Origin: Ktedonobacterales bacterium
GTDB taxonomy: Bacteria > Chloroflexota > Ktedonobacteria > Ktedonobacterales > JACDGC01
Reading direction: 5' to 3'
Assembly (NCBI GenBank): GCA_013815535.1
Contig: JACDGC010000079.1
Span: 1-10,497, forward strand
DNA: 10,497 bases
The position numbers were made by a program, and so were the translations under genes. Below the pieces are notes generated by a model. The model was not told the origin of the DNA. It ran no database searches and saw nothing but the letters and a program-made list of their open reading frames with translations. Shown piece after piece: positions 1 through 5,449 of the stretch; position 1 is the stretch's first letter, and the number at the start of each line of letters is the position of its first letter.

Positions 1-1277
1 GAGGTGGGGAACTGCATGATGATGGTGGAAGGATTCACCACGGCAACGGGGAAGTGCGTGGTGATCGCCGCCGTGCCACTGGCCGATTCGCTGCCCGTTG
101 GCCCAGTGGTGGTGCCCGCGAAGCCCGCTGGGCTATAGCCCAAGGCGAGCAATGCTGTGCCGCCAAAGAGCACCAGACCAATCGCCAGGGTGATGGCCGG
201 ACGCGCCACGATGGTTGCTGAGATGCGCCCCCACGCGCCAACCCGTGCAGATGCGTTGGTCAGCCGCAATGGCCAAAACGCCGCGCGCCCAAAGATGGCC
301 AACAGCGCGGGCAGCAAGGTCAGCGCCGCCAGCAGCATCAGCGCGATGCCAATGGCCAGCCCTGGCCCCAAGCCCCGATAGATGCCGAACTGTGCCAGCA
401 ACAGGCACAGCAGCGCGCCAATGACCGTTCCCGCCGAAAAGGTGATGGATTCGCCCACCCGTTCCACCGCGCGAATGACCGCCGCATGGGGCTCTAGCCC
501 GCGCTGCAGCTCCTCGCGCATCCGCAGCGTCAAAAAGAGGCCATAGTCCGTCCCCGCGCCGAGGATCAACACGGTCAGGATCACTTGCGTCACGCTGGAA
601 ACTGGCAGCCCCGCAGTGGAAGCCTGCGCGATGAGCGGGCCCGAGAGCGCCAACACCAGCACCGCTGGAATGAGGGTCAGCAGCGGTGCCAACAGCGACC
701 GATAGACGATGAAAAGCATCACTAAGATGATGAGGTTCGAGAAGAGCTGGGTCAGCCGTTGGGCCTGGCTGTTGGCGGCCTGGTTATCGACATTGGTCGC
801 CAGGGAGCCGGTGAGATCAGCCGTCAGCCCGGCGGGCAGTGCTTGGGCGCTGATGGCCGCGCGCATTTCCTGCACGATGTCTTTGGCCAATTCACTGCTC
901 GTGAGCACATCGACCGCAATGAGCGCCTTGTGGGCTTGCGCGTCTTGGGAATCCCCCTGATCGCGCACCTGGGTCACATGGGCCACCCCGCGCAGCGCCG
1001 TTTCAGCCGCGATGACTGCCGCCTGGTCTGCGGCGGTCAGGGGACCATCATTGCGCACGACCACCAGGGTGGCCGTCGAAAGGCCCTTTGGTTGTAGCGT
1101 GCTCGCCAGATTCGTCGCCTGTACGCTTGGCGCGGAACTTGGCAGAAACGAACTGGTGTCGCTGTTTGCCACGCTGGCAAGTGAGGGCAAGAAGTGGACG
1201 CACACGACCGTGGCGACCACCCACACAATGATAATCGCGAAACGCAATCGCACCGCGAATTGGCCAATGGTCCGCAT
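1..1277 (-). CDS. MMPL/RND-family membrane transporter, N-terminal 425 residues (3' end outside window)
   Basis: Seen: an open minus-strand frame runs from the ATG at 1277 to the window edge without a stop, so the gene is truncated by the window and not broken. A first membrane helix (about residues 10-30) is followed by an extracytoplasmic domain (about 35-180). Then comes a block of hydrophobic helices (about 181-340) ending in a conserved-looking LLPALLAIFG stretch, then another helix (about 360-380) and the start of a second external domain. Helix 4 carries GAGTDYGLFL with D244-Y245, matching the Asp-Tyr proton-relay pair of MmpL proteins. Family knowledge: MMPL proteins are proton-driven exporters of lipids or hydrophobic compounds, with two repeats of external domain plus helices. 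The Shine-Dalgarno GGAGGA (1287-1282) lies 4 bases upstream, supporting this start. Substrate unknown. Divergent from a gene for a zinc-motif membrane protein. Confidence 0.9.
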   Translation of the reverse strand, partial: MRTIGQFAVRLRFAIIIVWVVATVVCVHFLPSLASVANSDTSSFLPSSAPSVQATNLASTLQPKGLSTATLVVVRNDGPLTAADQAAVIAAETALRGVAHVTQVRDQGDSQDAQAHKALIAVDVLTSSELAKDIVQEMRAAISAQALPAGLTADLTGSLATNVDNQAANSQAQRLTQLFSNLIILVMLFIVYRSLLAPLLTLIPAVLVLALSGPLIAQASTAGLPVSSVTQVILTVLILGAGTDYGLFLTLRMREELQRGLEPHAAVIRAVERVGESITFSAGTVIGALLCLLLAQFGIYRGLGPGLAIGIALMLLAALTLLPALLAIFGRAAFWPLRLTNASARVGAWGRISATIVARPAITLAIGLVLFGGTALLALGYSPAGFAGTTTGPTGSESASGTAAITTHFPVAVVNPSTIIMQFPT

Positions 1278-1281
1278 GTCG

Positions 1282-1313
1282 TCCTCCGCCTGTACCGAAA
1301 TCTCAAGCGGAGG
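1282..1313 (-). promoter_or_regulatory. Inverted repeat that could sequester the MMPL Shine-Dalgarno
   Basis: Seen: on the minus strand CCTCCGC (1313-1307) pairs perfectly with GCGGAGG (1289-1283), a 7-bp stem with a 17-base loop, extendable inward by a T-G wobble pair. The downstream arm contains most of the gene's Shine-Dalgarno, which ends 4 bases before the ATG. Inference: in the mRNA this would compete with ribosome binding and may hold translation of the transporter low. No riboswitch class is recognised. Confidence 0.4.
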
Positions 1314-1499
1314 GTCATTTCGCCATCCCCTTGATGAACCGTGCCTCACTAAGTGAAATCCCGTTCACATCCGCCTCTAGCGTAACATGCCTTAGCGCGT
1401 TGCGCAATGCACGATCGGCACAATCCCCAGCCTGGGCATCGGCAAAACATTCGCGTTGGCGCGGGAATTGATAAGGGGGACCTCTTCTGCCCAGATGCG

Positions 1500-1514
1500 A
1501 TAGCATGCTATACT
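1500..1514 (+). promoter_or_regulatory. Extended -10 promoter overlapping a 12-bp palindrome, upstream of the three-gene operon
   Basis: Seen: TGCTATACT at 1506-1514 is an extended -10 element (TG-N-TATACT), with no good -35 at the usual distance. The perfect 12-bp palindrome ATAGCATGCTAT (1500-1511) overlaps it. A start of transcription near 1521 would give a leader of about 25 bases ending in the AGAGGA Shine-Dalgarno (1534-1539). Inference: promoter of the zinc-protein / prenyl synthase / pseudokinase unit, with a possible repressor site on top of the -10. The rest of the 269-base divergent gap (1278-1546) holds a near-palindrome GCGTTGCGCAATGC (1397-1410) and no gene I can support. Confidence 0.45.
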
Positions 1515-1546
1515 ATAGGAGATATTGGTGAAAAGAGGAAGCATGC

Positions 1547-2008
1547 ATGGCCAGCCTGTACCCCATGCAGTCGTGCCACGAATGCGAAGCCGAGGCTGCG
1601 GGGCGCTGCCCCTCCTGTAACAATCCGCTGTGCATGGAACATTTCGCGCGGCATGCGCACACGCCGTGCGCGCGGCATTTGGCGCAGCATCACGACGAAT
1701 ATCTTTGCTATGTGTGCGGCGCGAATGTGGTGCCCGAGCAATGGTCCACCGCCGTTTTTGCGCACTATGTCGATGAGCATAAATGTTTTGGCTGCAACCG
1801 CTATATCTGCGATACCCACACACAGCGGCGCGATGAACAGGTGAAGATCGTGCAGGATGGCTTGCGTGGCCATCGCTACCATCTGACCGCCCGTTCGTGC
1901 GAGCTTTGTGCGCCGTTGCGTCCAGCGGGCGGCCTCATTGGCGTTGGTTGGTGGGCGGCTGGGGTCGCCACCCTCGCTTTGACAGGATGGTTCTTGATCC
2001 ATGGCTAA
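1547..2008 (+). CDS. Small zinc-motif protein with two repeated Cys/His modules and a C-terminal membrane helix
   Basis: Function unknown. Seen: 153 residues. Two similar modules occur. C10-x2-C13 is followed by C21-x2-C24-x4-C29-x2-H32 with further His/Cys to residue 44. C54-x2-C57 is followed by C80-x2-C83-x4-C88-x2-H91. A last C118-x2-C121 pair precedes one hydrophobic segment (about 129-150) at the C-terminus, so the protein looks like a cytoplasmic zinc-binding head on a membrane tail. The C-x2-C-x4-C-x2-H core resembles B-box-like zinc fingers used in protein-protein contacts; that likeness is inferred from spacing only. AGAGGA lies 7 bases before the ATG. The stop overlaps the next gene's start by 8 bases, implying translational coupling with the polyprenyl synthase. 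It could be an adaptor or membrane recruiter; nucleic-acid binding cannot be excluded. Confidence 0.8.
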   Translation: MASLYPMQSCHECEAEAAGRCPSCNNPLCMEHFARHAHTPCARHLAQHHDEYLCYVCGANVVPEQWSTAVFAHYVDEHKCFGCNRYICDTHTQRRDEQVKIVQDGLRGHRYHLTARSCELCAPLRPAGGLIGVGWWAAGVATLALTGWFLIHG

Positions 2009-3143
2009 ATCCCCCGACCTGACCCGTGACGCTGAAGCGGCCCACCTGCAAACGGCGCTGGATCGCTTTCGCGATCCCATCATCAGCGAGATGCGCGCCT
2101 TCTTCACTGCGCATGATGCGGATGCCGATCTCCATTCATTTTATGGCCCGATGGCCTATCACCTGGGCTGGGTGGATGAGCGGTTCGCTCCCGCCCAGAA
2201 TCCGCCAGGGAAGCTCATGCGGCCCGCGTTGGTGCTGTGGGCCTGTGAATTGGCCGCGTTGGCCGTGGGGGCCGATGCCACCACACGGGCTGAGCGGCTA
2301 TATGGGGCCTTGCCCGCCGCTGTCAGCGTGGAATTGATTCACAACTTTTCGTTGATCCATGACGACATCGAGGACTGTGACCGACTGCGGCGCGGGCGCC
2401 CCACCATTTGGGCGATCTGGGGCGAACCGCAGGCGATCAACATCGGCGACGGCATGTTCGCGCTGGCACGTCTGGCGCTGGTTGACTGCGCCACGCGGGG
2501 CGTCGCCGCGCCACTGGTGTTGGGCATGGCGGGCGAGTTGGACCGCACCAGTCTGCGCCTGTGCGAGGGCCAGCACCGCGACATGGGCTTCGAGGGCACC
2601 ACAGTGGTCACGCCCACGATGTATCTGGACATGATCGCGCGCAAAACGGCGGCATTGATGCGCGCCGCATGCTCCTTTGGGGCGACCATCGGCGCGGCGG
2701 GTGTGCCGGGCATCGTCCGCGATTTGGCCGAATTTGGTGAGTGCCTGGGGGTCGCGTTTCAACTGCGTGACGATCTGTTGGGCATCTGGGATGCCCACAC
2801 CAGCTTGGGCAAGACCGCTGCGGGCGACCTGCGCCGTCGCAAAAAGAGCCTGCCCGTCATTCACGCGCTGGCGCATGCCCCCCCCACAAAGCGTGCTCGC
2901 CTTGCCGCCATCTATGCCGCCGAAACAGAACCCACTGAAGCCGACATCACCTGGATGCTCACGGTAATTGGCGCGACTTCGCGGGCCTGGTGCCGCGAGC
3001 AACTGGCGGAGCTGTGCGCACGGGCGCGCACTGCGCTGGCGCATGCCTGTGGCGCGCACGCGGGGGTGGCTGATTCCGAATCGGCCCAGGCGCTGGGGGC
3101 ACTGGTCGACTACATCGCGCTGGCCGCTAGCCCGGCAGAATAG
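2001..3143 (+). CDS. Polyprenyl (probably geranylgeranyl-type) diphosphate synthase
   Basis: All-alpha trans-isoprenyl diphosphate synthase of 380 residues; it condenses isopentenyl diphosphate onto an allylic diphosphate in the cytoplasm. Seen: substrate-binding GKLMRP (K71, R74); first aspartate-rich motif DDIED (121-125) followed by RRGRPT; K215-T216; Q254 and second motif DDLLG (257-261); then GKTAAGDLRRRKKSLP (270-285). The fifth residue before the first motif is F116 and the motif has no two-residue insertion, as in archaeal-type GGPP synthases, so a C20-range product is inferred but unproven. The last aspartate of the second motif is glycine, a variant familiar in this family and still compatible with activity. 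The ATG lies inside the preceding zinc-protein gene, and the kinase-like gene follows after 9 bases, so the three are very likely co-transcribed. Products could feed carotenoids, quinone tails or lipid carriers. Confidence 0.9.
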   Translation: MAKSPDLTRDAEAAHLQTALDRFRDPIISEMRAFFTAHDADADLHSFYGPMAYHLGWVDERFAPAQNPPGKLMRPALVLWACELAALAVGADATTRAERLYGALPAAVSVELIHNFSLIHDDIEDCDRLRRGRPTIWAIWGEPQAINIGDGMFALARLALVDCATRGVAAPLVLGMAGELDRTSLRLCEGQHRDMGFEGTTVVTPTMYLDMIARKTAALMRAACSFGATIGAAGVPGIVRDLAEFGECLGVAFQLRDDLLGIWDAHTSLGKTAAGDLRRRKKSLPVIHALAHAPPTKRARLAAIYAAETEPTEADITWMLTVIGATSRAWCREQLAELCARARTALAHACGAHAGVADSESAQALGALVDYIALAASPAE

Positions 3144-3152
3144 GCGGGCGGC

Positions 3153-4373
3153 ATGACGGATCGTGCGGGCATCCATCTCGATGCGTTGGGAACCATCCGC
3201 AGTCTGGATGAGCGCCCCGACGCTGCCTCGTGGCTGATGGCCGCGCCCGACGGTCGCCAATTCGTCCGCAAGACCATGCCCACGCCGCTGCTGGCCTTGC
3301 GGGCGCGCAATCTTTTCACCGAACGGCTGACGGCCGTGGCGGCGGTGACGCACCTCAATCTGGCCCCGCTGGCTGCTGGGGGCATCCGCCGCCGCACCGA
3401 ATGCTTTACGCTCATCCCCTATGCCCCGCATCGCTCGCTTCTCGATGCCCTCAGCTTGGGGGATTTGCGGTTATGGACGTTGCCCCTGCCCCCCGCTGAC
3501 GCGGTGCGTTTGGTGCGCGAGATCGCAGATGGCCTGCAAGCGCTGCACAATGGGCGCATCTTGCACGGTCGGCTGAAGCTGACCAACATTCTGTTGACAG
3601 TCAGCCTTGACGGCGCATTACATCCCCAAATCACCGACGTGCTGCTGCATGAGGGGTTCGCGGGCACCCCTCTACGCACAGGGAAAGAGCGGCCAGCGGG
3701 GCTGGTCGATCCCTGGCTCTACCTCGCGCCCGAGGCGATGGAGGGGCATGCAGAGCTGGCCAGCGATCAATATGCCCTCTGCGTCATCGCGTTTCTTTTG
3801 CTGACGGGCGACCTGCCGCTGGTGGGCGATCCGGCGCAGGTGCTGCGCAGCCGCGAGACCCCTGAGTTGCGCAAAGCCAGCACGCTCAACCCCATTTTGC
3901 CGACAGCGGTGGATGGCGTGTTGTGGCGGGCATTGGCGCGCACGCCACGCGGGCGCTACCCGACGGTGCGCGGGTTTGCTCAGGCATTGGTCGAGGCCCT
4001 GGGGGCGAGCCGTTCCACCCACCATGTCGCGCTCGCGCCGGGCAGCATCCCCCATCCCACCGCGCGGGGCGACGCGGTGGGCATTCGTGAATTGCACGAG
4101 TCTTTGCCAGCCCTGACGCCACTCGCCGTGCGGAGTGAAACTCCCACATCCCCCATCCCTGGCTTGCCCGATCTGCCCCCCAGCTATCAATGGACGGACG
4201 AGGTCGTCAGCTCCTACATCCCGCTGGTGCCCCCGCTACCCGCCGCCCCACCCCGTCGACGACGCGGCAACGCGGCGCTGGTGGTCGGCCTGCTGGTGGT
4301 CGCCCTGCTCATCGCCGCGTTGCTCGTTTGGCTGTTGGTGCCGGGGCTGCCCATCCATTTTGGGAGGGGCTAG
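3153..4373 (+). CDS. Membrane-anchored serine/threonine kinase homologue, probable pseudokinase
   Basis: Seen: 406 residues. A kinase-like fold spans about residues 10-285. The N-lobe has a candidate ATP lysine (K40) and helix-C glutamate (E57), but no glycine-rich loop is visible. The catalytic loop reads HGRLKLTN (138-145) where active kinases have HRDLKPxN, so the catalytic Asp is R140, while K142 and N145 remain. The DFG position reads DVL (162-164), keeping only the metal-binding Asp. Structural motifs persist: APE at 192-194, the SD of subdomain IX (204-205) and an Arg near 268. A proline-rich linker (about 290-370), a basic RRRR patch and one membrane helix (374-396) follow, with a very short outer tail. 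Family knowledge: bacterial pseudokinases can act as binding scaffolds, as in the mycobacterial MviN/MurJ partner system. Inference: a non-catalytic membrane regulator linked to the prenyl synthase just upstream. Residual activity cannot be excluded. Confidence 0.85.
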   Translation: MTDRAGIHLDALGTIRSLDERPDAASWLMAAPDGRQFVRKTMPTPLLALRARNLFTERLTAVAAVTHLNLAPLAAGGIRRRTECFTLIPYAPHRSLLDALSLGDLRLWTLPLPPADAVRLVREIADGLQALHNGRILHGRLKLTNILLTVSLDGALHPQITDVLLHEGFAGTPLRTGKERPAGLVDPWLYLAPEAMEGHAELASDQYALCVIAFLLLTGDLPLVGDPAQVLRSRETPELRKASTLNPILPTAVDGVLWRALARTPRGRYPTVRGFAQALVEALGASRSTHHVALAPGSIPHPTARGDAVGIRELHESLPALTPLAVRSETPTSPIPGLPDLPPSYQWTDEVVSSYIPLVPPLPAAPPRRRRGNAALVVGLLVVALLIAALLVWLLVPGLPIHFGRG

Positions 4374-4377
4374 CCCC
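4366..4377. terminator. Weak bidirectional hairpin between convergent genes
   Basis: Seen: perfect palindrome GGGGCTAGCCCC spanning the pseudokinase stop codon, in the 12-base gap before the converging cyclophilin gene's stop. It could fold as a 4-bp G-C stem with a CTAG loop on either strand. No T-tract follows on either side, so intrinsic termination is uncertain. Confidence 0.25.
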
Positions 4378-4385
4378 GCGCGCTG

Positions 4386-5285
4386 CTACTTGGTGGGCGT
4401 TGGCGTTGCGGGGACGACGCCGGGGGTGCCCTTCGGATCATACGTGATCGTGATCGAGTTGATGACATCGTTCTGTTGGACGGTCTTGAGAACAGCGAAG
4501 GTGTCGTTCGTCACCTGACCAAAGTAGTTGTATGACGCCGGCAAGGATGTGTTATCGCCTGTTGAGATGAAGAACTGGGAACTGGTGGTGCCCTTGCCTT
4601 TGTTCGCCATGGCAATGCTCTGCGCTTTATAGACCGCCGAGGAGGTGGGTAATTCATCGGGGATGAAATATCCGGCGCCATCGGGGCTGCTCGGGGTTTG
4701 GGTCAGCCCTTGGCTGAGGTCGGCCTTGGGATCGACCGTGCGGGGGTCACCTGCCTGGGCGACCAGAGGGTTGGTGACGACGCGATGGAAGGTCAGCCCG
4801 TCATAGAAATGATGCGTTGCCAGGAAGACGAAGTTGTTGACCGTGACCGGCGCGGCTTTCTGATCGAGTTGGATGGTGATGTTGCCACCCTTCTTCAAAT
4901 ACAGCACAGCCTGATAGTTGCCCGTGGCCGTGGTGATGCACGCTGGCGGGGCACTGGCATAGGTGCGCGTGATCTTCGCGCCGTTCGCCGTGCCCGAGGA
5001 TTTCTTGGCCCAGGCACAGGCATCGGGGGTGGCCTTGATGGCGAAGGGCGGGAGGTGATTGGCCCGCAAGGTCAGGAGCCCAGCACCCAAGATCGCCACA
5101 GTCAAAATGCCAGAAAGCCAGGGAAACTCGCGGATGAAGCCGCCGAAGCCAGCGGGTGCCTGGCGTTTTTGGACGGCACGGCGGACGGCCCCGTTGGGCG
5201 TGGGGACGGCGCGCTCGGTCTGGTGCGCCTGGCGATAACGCTCGGCCTGACGCGCGGCGGATTTATTGGCAGAGGTCTTGGGCAT
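4386..5285 (-). CDS. Membrane-anchored cyclophilin-type peptidyl-prolyl cis-trans isomerase
   Basis: Predicted to catalyse cis-trans isomerisation of X-Pro bonds to help folding outside the membrane. Seen: 299 residues. A charged, basic N-terminus (1-53) precedes one membrane helix (about 55-75). A linker with C90 and C116 follows, possibly a disulphide. The cyclophilin domain (about 122-285) carries FHR at 166-168 (catalytic Arg), AQAGD at 176-180, the SSQFFI core (235-240) and YFGQV (254-258). The Trp typical of cyclosporin-binding human cyclophilin is not visible. The tail is a short Pro/Thr run. The start is the ATG at 5285: AAGGAG (5303-5298) precedes it with a longish 12-base gap, and the frame upstream, to an ATG at 5444, crosses the predicted promoter and lacks family features. 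The gene converges on the pseudokinase and diverges from uvrC. Its promoter is recognisable at 5411-5382. Confidence 0.9.
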   Translation of the reverse strand: MPKTSANKSAARQAERYRQAHQTERAVPTPNGAVRRAVQKRQAPAGFGGFIREFPWLSGILTVAILGAGLLTLRANHLPPFAIKATPDACAWAKKSSGTANGAKITRTYASAPPACITTATGNYQAVLYLKKGGNITIQLDQKAAPVTVNNFVFLATHHFYDGLTFHRVVTNPLVAQAGDPRTVDPKADLSQGLTQTPSSPDGAGYFIPDELPTSSAVYKAQSIAMANKGKGTTSSQFFISTGDNTSLPASYNYFGQVTNDTFAVLKTVQQNDVINSITITYDPKGTPGVVPATPTPTK

Positions 5286-5365
5286 GGGGGGCTGGTGCTC
5301 CTTCGCCGCCACTCTGCGCGCCTCCAGTGCGCGTCGCGGGCGGAGATGTTTTCGTGATATGCTCA

Positions 5366-5391
5366 AAATGCATTTGGGCGTATCATACGCC
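5366..5391. repeat. Two adjacent palindromes over the cyclophilin promoter, candidate operator
   Basis: Seen: GGCGTATCATACGCC (5377-5391) is a perfect inverted repeat with 7-base arms and one central base, covering the whole -10 element of the cyclophilin promoter. One base further along, AAATGCATTT (5366-5375) is a perfect 10-bp palindrome at the expected transcription start. Inference: binding site for a dimeric regulator, in a position to affect the cyclophilin gene and perhaps uvrC. Confidence 0.4.
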
Positions 5392-5411
5392 TGAGGTTGG
5401 CCAGTGGTCAA
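5382..5411 (-). promoter_or_regulatory. Sigma-70-type promoter for the cyclophilin gene
   Basis: Seen on the minus strand: -35 TTGACC (5411-5406), an 18-base spacer, -10 TATGAT (5387-5382). Each hexamer differs from consensus at one position. Transcription would start near 5375, giving a leader of about 90 bases before the ATG at 5285. No equally good promoter for the divergent uvrC gene is visible in the 164-base gap. Confidence 0.6.
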
Positions 5412-5449
5412 GCAAATGAGACTTTTCGGCAAGGGGCGAGGCATTCAGC

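Noticed and set aside
1397..1410. Near-palindrome GCGTTGCGCAATGC as a TetR-type operator for the MMPL gene
   Set aside because: One mismatched pair, no convincing promoter beside it, and no TetR gene in the window; too weak to call.
1315..1506. Minus-strand open frame of 63 codons ending 37 bases before the MMPL start
   Set aside because: Same strand and close to the transporter, so considered as a small leader or remnant gene, but there is no Shine-Dalgarno before its ATG and no recognisable motif, and it overlaps the operon promoter region.
2298..3431. Open frame of 377 codons antisense to the prenyl synthase and the pseudokinase start
   Set aside because: Opposes two well-supported genes and spans their junction; composition is Arg/Gln/His-rich with no domain.
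4698..5357. Plus-strand open frame of 219 codons opposite the cyclophilin gene
   Set aside because: Shadow of the cyclophilin gene, whose motifs are clear on the other strand.
5286..5444. N-terminal extension of the cyclophilin by 53 residues
   Set aside because: It would start upstream of the predicted promoter and cross its -35/-10 elements; the ATG at 5285 has a Shine-Dalgarno.
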